From an uncultured Bacteroidia bacterium (GTDB lineage Bacteria; Bacteroidota; Bacteroidia; Bacteroidales; UBA932), in contig CACXNA010000001.1 of assembly GCA_902768985.1 (NCBI GenBank), positions 62,001 to 126,000 on the forward strand: a stretch of 64,000 bases of DNA. The letters are read 5' to 3'. Positions 42,370-52,412 of this stretch are shown here, piece by piece (the first letter of the stretch is position 1; each line of letters opens with the position of its first letter). The notes under the pieces were generated by a model. It did no database searches. It worked only from the letters and a program-made list of their open reading frames with translations, and was not told the origin of the DNA. Both the position numbers and the translations under genes were made by a program.

Positions 42370-42397
42370 AATCCGGTTAGTTAAACTCCCATAATAA

Positions 42398-43753
42398 ATG
42401 GACAAATTCACACAGAACTACGTCGATCGGTTCATGGATGAGCTGATCGCACGCAACCCTGGCGAAAAAGAATTTCACCAGGCTGTCCGTGAGGTGGTGG
42501 AAAGTGTTGCACCTTATGTCACCTCTTATCCTCATCTGATGGACCTCAAGATCCTCGAGCGTATGGTTGAACCGGAGCGCGTCATCATGTTCCGCGTTCC
42601 CTGGACCGACGACAAGGGCGAGATCCATATCAACCGTGGTTACCGCGTGCAGATGAACAGCGCGATCGGTCCCTACAAGGGCGGTATCCGCTTCCACGCC
42701 AGCGTGAACCTCAGCATCCTGAAGTTCCTCGCTTTCGAGCAGACCTTCAAGAACTCCCTCACCACGCTCCCGATGGGTGGCGGCAAGGGTGGTTCCGACT
42801 TCAGCCCGCGTGGCAAGTCTGACGCCGAGGTGATGCGTTTCTGCCAGAGTTTCATGACCGAGCTTTCCCGCCACATCGGTCCCGACACGGACGTGCCGGC
42901 CGGTGACATCGGCGTGGGTGGCCGCGAGGTCGGCTTCCTCTTCGGTCAGTACAAGCGCCTCCGCGACGAGTTCACGGGCACGCTGACCGGCAAGGGCCTG
43001 CCCTTCGGCGGCAGCCTCCTCCGCACGGAAGCGACGGGCTACGGCGTTTGCTATTTCGCCCAGGAGATGCTCGCTACGCGCAATGAGAGCTTCGAGGGCA
43101 AGACCGTGGTCGTGTCCGGCTCCGGCAACGTGGCCCAGTACGCCGCCCAGAAGGCCATGCGCCTGGGCGCCAAGGTGGTCACGCTCTCCGATTCCGACGG
43201 CTTTATCTACGATCCTGACGGATTCGACGAGGAGAAGCACCAGTTTGTGCTCGAACTCAAGAACATCCGCCGCGGTCGTATCAAAGAATATGTCACCAAG
43301 TATCCGAAGGCCCAGTACTTCCCGGGCGAGCGCCCCTGGCGCATCCCCTGCGACATCGCGCTCCCTTGCGCCACGCAGAACGAGATCGAGAAGGCCGACG
43401 CGGAGAACCTGGTGAAGGGCGGCTGCTGGTGCGTTGTCGAGGGTGCGAACATGCCCTCTACGCCTGAGGCCATCGCCATCTTCCAGGAGAAGAAGATGCT
43501 CTACTCGCCGGGCAAGGCGTCCAACGCCGGCGGCGTGGCGACATCTGGCCTGGAGATGACCCAGAACTCGATCCGCCAGAAGTGGACTTCCGAGGAAGTC
43601 GACGAGCACCTGCACCGTATCATGTCCGACATCCACGCTGCCTGCATCAAGTACGGCACCGAGGAGGACGGCTACATCAACTACGTCAAGGGTGCCAACC
43701 TCGCCGGCTTCATCAAGGTAGCCAACGCGATGGTGGCCCAGGGTCTGGTCTAA
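42398..43753 (+). CDS. gdhA: Glutamate dehydrogenase (hexameric, ~450-residue class)
   Basis: 451 residues. Substrate-binding NSAIGPYKGGIRFHASV, catalytic-Lys region LTTLPMGGGKGGSDFSPRGKSDAEVM and the Rossmann motif VVSGSGNVAQYAAQKA are all present. It interconverts 2-oxoglutarate plus ammonia and glutamate; coenzyme choice (NADP in most relatives of this length) cannot be fixed by eye. It is followed 9 bp later by the receiver/ATP-grasp gene, possibly in one transcript. Confidence 0.93.
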   Translation: MDKFTQNYVDRFMDELIARNPGEKEFHQAVREVVESVAPYVTSYPHLMDLKILERMVEPERVIMFRVPWTDDKGEIHINRGYRVQMNSAIGPYKGGIRFHASVNLSILKFLAFEQTFKNSLTTLPMGGGKGGSDFSPRGKSDAEVMRFCQSFMTELSRHIGPDTDVPAGDIGVGGREVGFLFGQYKRLRDEFTGTLTGKGLPFGGSLLRTEATGYGVCYFAQEMLATRNESFEGKTVVVSGSGNVAQYAAQKAMRLGAKVVTLSDSDGFIYDPDGFDEEKHQFVLELKNIRRGRIKEYVTKYPKAQYFPGERPWRIPCDIALPCATQNEIEKADAENLVKGGCWCVVEGANMPSTPEAIAIFQEKKMLYSPGKASNAGGVATSGLEMTQNSIRQKWTSEEVDEHLHRIMSDIHAACIKYGTEEDGYINYVKGANLAGFIKVANAMVAQGLV

Positions 43754-43762
43754 ATCGTCTCT

Positions 43763-46705
43763 ATGAGCAATAACACGGACTACACACAATTAATGGCCAG
43801 GAGGATTCGCCGAATCCTCCTGGTTTGTAACAATTATGACAGTTTCTCCCTGGAGGAGGACGGACACATCGAGGCCCTGATCACGAAGGAGTACTCCGAT
43901 CTCAACCTGAGCAACCCGCCCGCCATCGTGCGGGCCGAGTCTACGCTGGAAGCGCTCGAAATCCTGAAGGGCGGGGAGGGGTTCGACCTCATCATCACGA
44001 TGTACAACGTCGGCAAGCTCGACGTTTTCTCCTTCTCCGTGGAAGCGAAGCAGCTCGCGCCGGACACCCCGATCGTCCTGCTGTCCTCGTTCTCCCGGGA
44101 GATCTATCGCAAGATCGCGGAATGCGACCACGCCGGCATCGACTATGTGTTCTGCTGGAACAACAGTACCGACGTGCTCATCGCCATCATCAAGCTCCTG
44201 GAGGACAAGCTCAACGCCGAGCACGACTGCCTGGAGATGGGCGCCCGCGTGATCCTGCTGGTGGAAGACTCCGTGCGTTATTACTCGACATATCTGCCGT
44301 TGCTGTACCGCCTCGTACTGCAGCAGAACAGCGAGGCGGTGCGCGACGCGCTCAACGAGGAGCAGCAGTTCCTGCGTAAGCGCGCGAGGCCGAAGATTCT
44401 CATGGCCACGTGCTACGACGAGGCCTACGATTATTATCAGAAGTATAAATCCAACGTCATCGGCATCATCTCCGACATCGGCTTCGTCCTGCACAAGGGC
44501 GACAAGCCGGAGCAGGAGAAGATTGATGCCGGCATCGACCTCTGCCGCGTGGTGCGGCAGGAGGATCCGATGCTTCCGTTCCTGATGCAGTCCTCCCAGG
44601 AGAGCATGCGCGCCGTGGCCGAGCAGCTCGGCGTGGGCTTCGTGCACAAGCGCTCCAAGACCCTCACGCAGGAGGTGTCGGACTACATCGGCCGCGAATT
44701 CGGCTTCGGCGACTTCGTGGTCACGGATCCCGATACGGGCCGCGTCACGGCGCGCGCCCGCAACCTCTACGAGTTCGAGCAGGTCGTGGCGGGCATGTCC
44801 GACCGGGCGCTGCGCGTGCTCGCGGACAAGAATTACATTTCCCGCTGGCTCTACGGCCGCGGTATTTTCCAGATCGGCGACCTGTTCCGCCCGATCCGCA
44901 TCCATTCCGACGAAGACGTCGCCCACGTGCGTGAAATGAACCTCCGCATGATCCGCGACTACCGCATCAGCCAGGGCCTCGGCGTCGTGGCGCTCTTCGA
45001 GCCGGAAACCTACAACGACGCCATCTGGTTCGCCCGCATCGGCTCAGGCTCCCTGGGCGGCAAGGCGCGCGGCCTGGCGTTCCTGAACCACATCCTCCAG
45101 AAATACGACCTCTACGACAAGTGGGAAGACGTGCGCGTGCTTGTGCCGCGTACGCTCGTGATCACCACGGAATACTTCGACCGCTTCATCCGTGAGAACG
45201 GCCTGAAATACGTCATCAATTCCGACCTGTCGGACGCCGAGATCCTCTCCGAATTCGTGGCGTCGACCCTGCCGCAGGAGCTGACGGAGGCGCTGCGCGT
45301 CTTCATCCGCAACGTTCGCAAGCCGCTCGCCGTGCGCTCGTCGTCCAAGCTGGAAGATTCTTACTATCAGCCGTTTGCGGGGGTCTACTCGACCTACATG
45401 ATCCCGCACACGGAGAATGAGGACCAGCAGCTCCGCCTGCTGTCCAAGGCCATCAAGAGCGTGTACGCGTCCGTGTATTTCGCCTCTTCCAGAGGCTACA
45501 TCACGGCCACGGCCAACGTGCTCTCCGAGGAGAAGATGGCCATCGTGCTGCAGGAGATCTGCGGCAGCGAGGACCGGGGCTATTTCTTCCCGACCTTCTC
45601 GGGCGTGGCCCGCTCGGTCAACTTCTACCCGATCGGCTACGAGGCGCCGGAGGACGGCGTCGCCAAGGTCGCCCTCGGCCTGGGCAAGGCCGTCGTGGAC
45701 GGCGACCAGGTGCTCCGCTTCTCGCCGAAATACCCGCGCAACGTCCTGCAGACCTCCACGCCCGAGCTGGTGATGACGGAGACGCAGCAGGCCATGTATG
45801 CGCTTGACCTGCAGCCGGATAAGTTCAAGACCAGCGTCGACGACGCGGTCAACCTGGACCGCATCCCCGTCACGGACTGCGGCTGCTTCCGCAACTTCTC
45901 CCGCGTGGTCTCCACCTATGACTACGAGAACCAGCGCATGGTGGATTCGCCGGCCCCGGCCGGCCCGAAGTTCGTCACCTTCGCGCACATCCTCAAATAC
46001 AACACCTTCCCGCTGGCGGACATCCTGAACAATCTGCTCGAGATCACGCAGAAGGAAGTCAAGTGCGGCGTCGAAATCGAATTCGCCGCCAACCTGGACG
46101 TCGGCCCCGACAGCCCCGCCATCTTCAACGTCCTGCAGGTGCGGCCCATCTCCGCCGACGGCCTGGACGCCGAGGTGGACTGGAACGACATCGATACCGA
46201 CAATGCGCTGGTCAGTTCCGGCAGCGCCATCGGCCCGGGCTGGATCCAGGGCGTGCACGACATCGTGTACCTCAAGGAGTCGGCCTTCGACGTGCTGAAG
46301 ACGCGCGAAATGGCCACGGAACTGAAGGCGCTCAACGCGCAGATGCGCCAGGAGGGACGCAACTACGTCCTGGTCGGCTACGGCCGCTGGGGCTCCAGCA
46401 TCCCGTCGCTGGGCGTGCCGGTGCAGTGGAGCGACATCTCCGAGGCGCGCGCCATCGTGGAATGCTGCCTCGAGAACTTCCGCGTGGATCCGAGCCAGGG
46501 CACGCATTTCTTCCAGAACATGACCTCGTTCAACGCGGGCTACGTCAACGTCAATCCCTACGCCCGCGAGGGCGAGTGCTTCGACGCGGCGCGCCTGGAT
46601 GCCATGCCGGCCGCCTTCGAGACGGAGTACCTGCGCCAGGTCCATTTCGAGGAAGAGCTGAAGATCTGCATCGACGGCCGCACGGGCAAAGCCCTTATTA
46701 AATGA
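43763..46705 (+). CDS. Receiver-like / PEP-synthase ATP-grasp domain protein
   Basis: 980 residues. Residues ~13-150 form a receiver-like fold whose phospho-Asp position is not Asp (FDLIITMYNVG). Residues ~160-320 form a second receiver with an acidic pocket (VILLVEDSVRYYS) and an Asp (VIGIISDIGF). Residues ~430-800 match the PPDK/PEP-synthase N-terminal ATP-grasp domain (KPLAVRSSSKLEDSYYQPFAGVYSTYM, AIVLQEICGSEDRG, VLQVRPIS). The central phospho-His domain and the C-terminal PEP/pyruvate barrel are absent, so it cannot be a normal PEP synthase. Function unknown; a signalling phosphotransferase is possible. Confidence 0.75.
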   Translation: MSNNTDYTQLMARRIRRILLVCNNYDSFSLEEDGHIEALITKEYSDLNLSNPPAIVRAESTLEALEILKGGEGFDLIITMYNVGKLDVFSFSVEAKQLAPDTPIVLLSSFSREIYRKIAECDHAGIDYVFCWNNSTDVLIAIIKLLEDKLNAEHDCLEMGARVILLVEDSVRYYSTYLPLLYRLVLQQNSEAVRDALNEEQQFLRKRARPKILMATCYDEAYDYYQKYKSNVIGIISDIGFVLHKGDKPEQEKIDAGIDLCRVVRQEDPMLPFLMQSSQESMRAVAEQLGVGFVHKRSKTLTQEVSDYIGREFGFGDFVVTDPDTGRVTARARNLYEFEQVVAGMSDRALRVLADKNYISRWLYGRGIFQIGDLFRPIRIHSDEDVAHVREMNLRMIRDYRISQGLGVVALFEPETYNDAIWFARIGSGSLGGKARGLAFLNHILQKYDLYDKWEDVRVLVPRTLVITTEYFDRFIRENGLKYVINSDLSDAEILSEFVASTLPQELTEALRVFIRNVRKPLAVRSSSKLEDSYYQPFAGVYSTYMIPHTENEDQQLRLLSKAIKSVYASVYFASSRGYITATANVLSEEKMAIVLQEICGSEDRGYFFPTFSGVARSVNFYPIGYEAPEDGVAKVALGLGKAVVDGDQVLRFSPKYPRNVLQTSTPELVMTETQQAMYALDLQPDKFKTSVDDAVNLDRIPVTDCGCFRNFSRVVSTYDYENQRMVDSPAPAGPKFVTFAHILKYNTFPLADILNNLLEITQKEVKCGVEIEFAANLDVGPDSPAIFNVLQVRPISADGLDAEVDWNDIDTDNALVSSGSAIGPGWIQGVHDIVYLKESAFDVLKTREMATELKALNAQMRQEGRNYVLVGYGRWGSSIPSLGVPVQWSDISEARAIVECCLENFRVDPSQGTHFFQNMTSFNAGYVNVNPYAREGECFDAARLDAMPAAFETEYLRQVHFEEELKICIDGRTGKALIK

Positions 46706-47565
46706 GAAAATTCGTCATCGCCGTCTGCCTGTTCCTGACGTCCCTGTTCGCAGGGGCGCAGAGCTACGTGTCCACGGCGGACGACATCGCGCTCGGGAAG
46801 CTGGTGCTGGAGCGGCTCGCCGCCGCGCCGCAGCAGGATCCCGGCGCGCAGATGATCCTCGCGGCGAAGGCCCTCCTGGGCCAGCCCTACGAGGCCGCCA
46901 CGCAGGAGGGCAGGGAAGAGCGCCTGCGCATCTACCTGACCCGCACGGACTGCATCCTTTTCGCCGAGACCTGTCTCGGCCTCGTGCGGACCGTAGAGCG
47001 GTGCGGCGCGCAGGCCACCTTCGAGGACCTGGCCGTCACCCTGCAGCAGTCCCGCTACCGGAACGGCGTCGTGGACGGCTACGCCTCGCGTCTGCATTAC
47101 ACGGCGGAGTGGATCCGCCAGGGGGAGGCGAACGGGCTGTTCGACGACCTCTCCGACGAGCTGGGCGGTGTGCGGGATGCGCGCCCGATCCGTTTCATGA
47201 CGCAGCATCCCGACAGCTATGCGCCCCTGACCGGGGAATCGCAGTACGCCAAGGACAACCGCCGCGCCATCCGCGCCGTGGAGGAAAGCCTGGATGGCGT
47301 GGAGCGCTATTACATCCCGCGGGACAGGCTGGCCGATGCGGAAAGCCGCATCCAGAGCGGGGACATCCTCTGCTTCGCCACCTCCATCGAGGGGCTGGAT
47401 TATTCGCACGTTGTGATCGCGTACCGGGAGAAAGCGGGCGATGCCCTGGGGTTCATCCATGCTTCCACGGCGGCGAAAAAGGTCATTGTCGAGCCGCGCA
47501 CCCTCGCGGCCTACCTGAAGGCGAATACCAAGATTCTGGGCGTAAGCGTGCTTCGCGTCCGGTAA
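46702..47565 (+). CDS. DUF1460 secreted amidase-like protein
   Basis: 287 residues with a signal peptide ending FAGAQ. Catalytic Cys in RTDCILFAETCLGL and His in LDYSHVVIAY fit the DUF1460 (NlpC/P60-related N-acetylmuramoyl-L-alanine amidase-like) family common in Bacteroidetes; some members cleave peptidoglycan stem peptides or related amides in the periplasm. It overlaps the ATP-grasp gene by 4 bp, so translation is probably coupled. Confidence 0.8.
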   Translation: MRKFVIAVCLFLTSLFAGAQSYVSTADDIALGKLVLERLAAAPQQDPGAQMILAAKALLGQPYEAATQEGREERLRIYLTRTDCILFAETCLGLVRTVERCGAQATFEDLAVTLQQSRYRNGVVDGYASRLHYTAEWIRQGEANGLFDDLSDELGGVRDARPIRFMTQHPDSYAPLTGESQYAKDNRRAIRAVEESLDGVERYYIPRDRLADAESRIQSGDILCFATSIEGLDYSHVVIAYREKAGDALGFIHASTAAKKVIVEPRTLAAYLKANTKILGVSVLRVR

Positions 47566-47572
47566 TTTTTCG

Positions 47573-47580
47573 TATCTTTG
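47573..47580 (+). promoter_or_regulatory. -7 box of pgeF
   Basis: TATCTTTG on the plus strand, 7 nt before the ATG at 47588, in the 22-bp gap after the DUF1460 gene. Confidence 0.55.
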
Positions 47581-47587
47581 TCTTGTT

Positions 47588-48271
47588 ATGACCACAAGCA
47601 GCGAGCTTCTCCGATATGATCTGGGCCCGGGTGTGGAGGCTTTCTCCACCCGCCGGGACTCCGAACTCCCGTATCCTGTGGTGCAGAGCCATCAGGTTCA
47701 CGGCGTCCGTGTGGCCGTCGTGGACCGGCCGGATCTGACGCGGGAGGAGCTGGAGGGCGTCGATGCGCTCGTGACGGCCCTGCCGGGCTGCGCCATCGGC
47801 GTGCGGACGGCGGACTGCGTGCCCATCCTGCTCTACGACCCGGAGTGCCGGGTCGTGGCGGCCATCCATTCCGGCTGGAAGGGGACCGTGCAGCGCATTT
47901 CCCAGAAGACGCTCTTCCTGATGAAGCAGGAGTTCGGCTGCCGTCCGGAGAACATCCGGGCCGCCCTCGGGCCGGCTATCGGCCCGGCGAGCTTCCAGGT
48001 GGGCGAGGAGGTCGTGCAATTTTTCAAGGAACAGAGTTTCCCGCTGGACGACATCTGGTCGTTCCGGCCCGGCCACAGCGACATCCCCATGGCGGACGGA
48101 CACCACATCGACCTCTTCAAGGCCAACCGATGGCTCCTGGAAGAAACAGGCGTCCCCGCCGCCTGTATCCAGGTTGCGGGGATCGATACCTATCAGGATC
48201 CTACCTTCTTCTCCGCCCGTAACGAGGGCATCGACTGCGGCCGCACCATCTCTTTCATCAAGCTGGTCTAA
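47588..48271 (+). CDS. pgeF: PgeF/YfiH-type purine nucleosidase-like (peptidoglycan editing) protein
   Basis: 227 residues with the DUF152 (formerly 'multicopper polyphenol oxidase') signature: VQSHQVHG, RTADCVPILLYD, HSGWKGTVQRIS and the Cys in FFSARNEGIDCGRTISFI. Family members are reported as UDP-MurNAc-Ala editing enzymes (PgeF) and as purine nucleoside phosphorylases (FAMIN-like). Neighbouring DUF1460 hints at cell-wall metabolism. Cytosolic. Confidence 0.85.
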   Translation: MTTSSELLRYDLGPGVEAFSTRRDSELPYPVVQSHQVHGVRVAVVDRPDLTREELEGVDALVTALPGCAIGVRTADCVPILLYDPECRVVAAIHSGWKGTVQRISQKTLFLMKQEFGCRPENIRAALGPAIGPASFQVGEEVVQFFKEQSFPLDDIWSFRPGHSDIPMADGHHIDLFKANRWLLEETGVPAACIQVAGIDTYQDPTFFSARNEGIDCGRTISFIKLV

Positions 48272-48288
48272 ACCGCCGCGTTTCCGTT

Positions 48289-49155
48289 TTAACCGAAGAC
48301 GATCGTTCTGTTCTTGTAGGTCAGGATCTTGCGCTCGATGTGCTTGGTGACCGCACGGCTGAGCACGATTTTCTCCAGATCACGTCCTTTCAGCACCAGG
48401 CTGTCGGGGGTGTCCTTGTGCGTGATGCGCACGACGTCCTGCTCGATGATCGGGCCGGCGTCCAGCTCGCGCGTGACGTAGTGGCTCGTGGCGCCGATGA
48501 TTTTGACGCCGCGCTCGTAGGCCTGGTGGTAGGGCTTCGCCCCCACGAAGGCCGGCAGGAAGGAGTGGTGGATGTTGATGATGTGGTGCGGGTACTCCGC
48601 GATCATCTCGTCGCTGATCACCTGCATGTAGCGGGCGAGCACGATGAAATTGATCTTCTCCCTGTGCAGGAGTTCCATCTCTTCCTTCTCCACCTCGGCA
48701 CGGTTGGACTTGTCCGGGGCGATGCTCCATACGTAGAAGGGGATCCCGAACTGGTCGGCCACGAAGCGCAGGTCCTCGTGGTTGCTGACGATGCAGGGGA
48801 TGTCCACGTCCCACTCGCCCGCACGGTAGCGGGCGAGGAGGTCGTAGAGACAGTGGCTCATCTTGCTCACGAAAATGGCCATGCGCGGCCGTTCGTCGCT
48901 GAAGAAGATGCTGGACACCATGCCGTAGCGCTCGGCGAACAACTCGTCGACGACTTCCTTGATGTGCTCGCGCGGGATGAAGAATCCCTTGAGTTCCCAT
49001 TCGATACGCATGAAGAGGTGCCCTTCGATGGTATCCACGTACTGGTCGATGTAAACGATGTTGCCGTGGTTGCGGGTGATGAAGCCCGTCACGTCGGTGA
49101 TGATGCCCTGCTGGTCAGGACAGTGCAGCAGGATTATTGCTTTGCCTTCCGCCAT
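48289..49155 (-). CDS. purU: Formyltetrahydrofolate deformylase
   Basis: 288 residues. N-terminal ACT domain (AIILLHCPDQQGIITDVTGFI) and C-terminal formyl-transferase fold with ARYMQVISDEMI and NIHHSFLPAFVGAKPYHQA, containing catalytic Asn/His. It hydrolyses 10-formyl-THF to THF and formate, balancing one-carbon pools. It overlaps the asd stop codon by one base (TAATG), making it the last gene of the threonine operon, an unusual partner. Confidence 0.93.
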   Translation of the reverse strand: MAEGKAIILLHCPDQQGIITDVTGFITRNHGNIVYIDQYVDTIEGHLFMRIEWELKGFFIPREHIKEVVDELFAERYGMVSSIFFSDERPRMAIFVSKMSHCLYDLLARYRAGEWDVDIPCIVSNHEDLRFVADQFGIPFYVWSIAPDKSNRAEVEKEEMELLHREKINFIVLARYMQVISDEMIAEYPHHIINIHHSFLPAFVGAKPYHQAYERGVKIIGATSHYVTRELDAGPIIEQDVVRITHKDTPDSLVLKGRDLEKIVLSRAVTKHIERKILTYKNRTIVFG

Positions 49156-50156
49156 TATTTCTTGGAAATCAAGTACTCAGCAATCTGGACTGCATTCAGG
49201 GCAGCGCCCTTCTTGATCTGGTCGCCGGAGAGCCAGAGGGTGATGCCGTTGTCGTTGGCGAGGTCCTTGCGGACGCGGCCCACATAGACGTCGTCCTTGC
49301 CGCCGGTGAACAGCGGCATCGGGTAGGTCTGCGTGGACGGATCGTCCTGCAGGGTGACGCCCGGCGCGGCGGCGATGGCGGCCTGCACCTGCTCGACGGT
49401 CAGCGGCTTCTCGGTCTCGATCCACACGGCCTCGGAGTGGGAGCGCAGCGAGGAGATGCGCACGCACATGGCGCTGCAGCGCACGTCGGAGTGGAGGATC
49501 TTGCGGGTCTCGTTGAACATCTTCATCTCCTCCTTGGTGTATCCGTTGTCCTGGAAGACGTCGATCTGCGGGATGACGTTGTAGGCGAGCTGATAAGCGA
49601 ACTTCTTGACCGTCACGGGCTTGCCCTCAACGATCTCCTGGTACTGCTGCTGCAGCTCGGCCATGGCCTGGGCACCGGCGCCGGAGGCGGACTGGTAGCT
49701 CGCCACGTGGATGCGGGTGATGTGGGAGAGGGCCTCGATCGGTTTGAGCACCACGACCATCATGATGGTGGTGCAGTTCGGGTTGGCGATGATGCCGCGC
49801 GGGCGCACGAGGGCGTCCTCGGCGTTGCACTCAGGCACCACGAGAGGCACGTCGGCGTCCATACGGAAGGCGCTGGAGTTGTCGATCATCACGGCGCCGT
49901 GCTTGGTGATGGTCTCGGCGAATTCCTTGGAAGTGGAGGCGCCGGCCGACACGAAGGCGTAGTCCACGCCCTTGAAGTCGTCGTTGTGCTGGAGAAGCTT
50001 CACTTCATATTCCTTCCCGCGGAAGGTGTATTTGCTGCCGGCGCTCCGGGGAGAGCCGAAGAGTACGAGTTCGTCAATGGGGAAATTGCGTTCGTCGAGG
50101 ACCCGCAGGAACTCCTGTCCCACGGCTCCGCTTGCACCTACGATAGCTACTTTCAT
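49155..50156 (-). CDS. asd: Aspartate-semialdehyde dehydrogenase
   Basis: 333 residues. NADP-binding [20 protein letters not shown], catalytic Cys in [10 protein letters not shown], and [13 protein letters not shown]. It reduces aspartyl phosphate to the semialdehyde, shared by Thr, Met and Lys synthesis. It lies 3 bp after thrC and overlaps purU by one base. Confidence 0.95.
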   Translation of the reverse strand: MKVAIVGASGAVGQEFLRVLDERNFPIDELVLFGSPRSAGSKYTFRGKEYEVKLLQHNDDFKGVDYAFVSAGASTSKEFAETITKHGAVMIDNSSAFRMDADVPLVVPECNAEDALVRPRGIIANPNCTTIMMVVVLKPIEALSHITRIHVASYQSASGAGAQAMAELQQQYQEIVEGKPVTVKKFAYQLAYNVIPQIDVFQDNGYTKEEMKMFNETRKILHSDVRCSAMCVRISSLRSHSEAVWIETEKPLTVEQVQAAIAAAPGVTLQDDPSTQTYPMPLFTGGKDDVYVGRVRKDLANDNGITLWLSGDQIKKGAALNAVQIAEYLISKK

Positions 50157-50159
50157 AAC

Positions 50160-51467
50160 TTATTGAATTTTTGATAAATAATCTTTGAATGAGGCATAGT
50201 CCCGACCCATCGGGACGGATTGTTTCGTGCCCTGCATGAAGGCGGCGAGGCGGGCGGGAATCTCAATCTCCGCACCGGTGGCCGCTTCGACGGTGTCCTT
50301 GAACTTGGCCGGATGCGCCGTCTCGCAGAGCAGGGCGGATTCGCCCGGACCCAGGTTGTGGTAGACGGCGTGGAAGCCGCAGGCCCCGTGCGGGTCGAGC
50401 TGGTAGCCGTATTTCTCACGGCAGTACTTCAGCGTTTGGCGGATCTGGTCGTCGTTGCAGATGTTGCCGGAAATATCGTCCGTGATGGCCTTCCAGTCGT
50501 GGCCGTAAAGCTCGAAAATGCGGGCGGCGTTGCTCGGGTCGCCGACGTCCATCGCGTTGGCGAGGGTCGGGATGCTCGGGCGCGGGTCGTATTTACCGCT
50601 CTGCAGGTAGTCGAAGAAGACCTGGTTGGCGTTGTTCGCCGCCACGAAACGCTTGACCGGCAGGCCCATGCGCTTCGCGAACAGGGCGGCGCAGATGTTG
50701 CCGAAGTTGCCGCTCGGCACGCACACGACCAGCTGGTTCGCGAGGCCGAGGCGCTTCATCTGGGCGTAGCCGTGGAAATAGTAGAACGACTGCGGCAGGA
50801 GCCGCGCGACGTTGATGCTGTTGGCGGAGGTCAGGCGCAGGCGTTCGGTGAGCTCCGCGTCCATGAAGGCGCTCTTGACGAGGGCCTGGCAGTCGTCGAA
50901 GTTGCCGTCCACCTCGAGGGCGGTGATGTTTTGCCCGAGGGTGGTGAACTGGCACTCCTGGATGGGGCTGACCTTGCCTTTCGGGTAGAGCACGTGCACG
51001 CGCACGCCCTCGACGCCGAGGAAGCCGTTGGCCACGGCGCTGCCCGTGTCGCCCGACGTGGCCACGAGCACGTGGATGGTGCGCGGGTCGTCGGAGTGCT
51101 GCGTGAAATGGCGCAGCAGGCGCGCCATGAAACGGGCGCCGACGTCCTTGAACGCGAGGGTGGGGCCGTGGAAGAGCTCCAGGGCGCCGATGCTCCGCGT
51201 CACGGGGACCACCGGGCAGTCGAAGGAGAGCGTCTCCTCGACGATGCGGTGCAGCTCCGCGGCGGGGATGTCCTCGCCGAACAACGCGTCCGCCACGGTG
51301 CAGGCGATTTCCTGGAAGGTCATCGTCTGGATGTTCTCGTAGAACTCGGCGGGCAGGACGGGGATGCGCTCGGGCATATAGAGTCCCCGGTCCTCGGCGA
51401 GGCCGCGGATTACCGCCTTCTCCAGGCTGGCGCGGGGGGCTTTTCCGTTGGTGCTGTAGTACTGCAT
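50160..51467 (-). CDS. thrC: Threonine synthase
   Basis: 435 residues, PLP fold type II. PLP Lys in GPTLAFKDVGARFMARLL, glycine loop LVATSGDTGSAVANGFLG, and VPSGNFGNICAALFAKRMGL. It converts phosphohomoserine to threonine. Starts 5 bp after thrB on the same strand. Confidence 0.95.
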   Translation of the reverse strand: MQYYSTNGKAPRASLEKAVIRGLAEDRGLYMPERIPVLPAEFYENIQTMTFQEIACTVADALFGEDIPAAELHRIVEETLSFDCPVVPVTRSIGALELFHGPTLAFKDVGARFMARLLRHFTQHSDDPRTIHVLVATSGDTGSAVANGFLGVEGVRVHVLYPKGKVSPIQECQFTTLGQNITALEVDGNFDDCQALVKSAFMDAELTERLRLTSANSINVARLLPQSFYYFHGYAQMKRLGLANQLVVCVPSGNFGNICAALFAKRMGLPVKRFVAANNANQVFFDYLQSGKYDPRPSIPTLANAMDVGDPSNAARIFELYGHDWKAITDDISGNICNDDQIRQTLKYCREKYGYQLDPHGACGFHAVYHNLGPGESALLCETAHPAKFKDTVEAATGAEIEIPARLAAFMQGTKQSVPMGRDYASFKDYLSKIQ

Positions 51468-51472
51468 AGGCG

Positions 51473-52399
51473 TCAGGCTATCAGGCGGGCGCCCTTGTTG
51501 GACACCTTGACCACGTAAGTTTCAGAAAGGATGCCCTGCTGGGCGAAATGGCGCTCCATGATGGAGCCCACGCGCTGGGCGATGTCGCTGCGGTTCGCCA
51601 GGGCGAACACGGACGGGCCCGAGCCGCTGATGTTCATGGCGAGGGCGCCGGCGCCGAGCAGCTTGGCGCGGAGCTCGTCGAAGCCCGGGATGAAGCCCTT
51701 GCGGTAGGGCTCCGCGACGGCGTCGCGCATGGCGCGGCCCACCAGCTCAATGTTGCCGGTGCAGAGGCCGGCCACGAGGCCGCCCACGTTGCCCCACTGG
51801 GTGATGGCGGTGTGCATCGGGATCTCCTTGGGGAGGATGCTGCGTGCTTCTTTGGTGGAAACCATCAGGTGGGGATGGATGACGGGGCAGTAGAGGTTGC
51901 CCGGGACGGGCAGCTTGATGATGTCCAGCGGCTCGTAGCCGCGGATCAGCGTGATGCCGCCCATGACGGCCGGCGCGGCGTTGTCGGCGTGGTAGCCGCC
52001 GCTGGCGAGGTTCTCGCCCTCCATGGCGCAGATGACCACGTCCTCCTCGGACAGCGGGGCGCCGAAGAGCTCGTTGATGCCGAAGGCGGCCGCGGCGCTC
52101 GAGGCGGCGCTGGAGCCGATGCCGGAGCCGGGATAGATCTTTTTGACAATGCGCACGTCCACACGGCCGCTGCGGCCGGTCATCGCGAAGAATTTCCGGA
52201 TGACGGGGGTGACGACATTGTCTTCGACGGATTCGGGCAGGGGAACGTCGGTATCGTTGGTGATGGTGATGCCGGAGCCCTCCTCGTCGAGGGTCATTTC
52301 CAGCACGTCCCCGACTTCGTCGAGGGCCATGCCCATCACGTCGAAACCACAGCCGAGGTTGGCGATGGACGCAGGTGCGAATACCTTGATCTTCTTCAT
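51473..52399 (-). CDS. thrB: Homoserine kinase
   Basis: 308 residues, GHMP kinase. FAPASIANLGCGFDVMGMAL at the N-terminus, the ATP loop PGSGIGSSAASSAAAAFG and the C-terminal ALAMNISGSGPSVFAL. It phosphorylates homoserine. It lies 13 bp after thrA. Confidence 0.95.
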   Translation of the reverse strand: MKKIKVFAPASIANLGCGFDVMGMALDEVGDVLEMTLDEEGSGITITNDTDVPLPESVEDNVVTPVIRKFFAMTGRSGRVDVRIVKKIYPGSGIGSSAASSAAAAFGINELFGAPLSEEDVVICAMEGENLASGGYHADNAAPAVMGGITLIRGYEPLDIIKLPVPGNLYCPVIHPHLMVSTKEARSILPKEIPMHTAITQWGNVGGLVAGLCTGNIELVGRAMRDAVAEPYRKGFIPGFDELRAKLLGAGALAMNISGSGPSVFALANRSDIAQRVGSIMERHFAQQGILSETYVVKVSNKGARLIA

Positions 52400-52412
52400 A
52401 ATTCCCGTTCCG

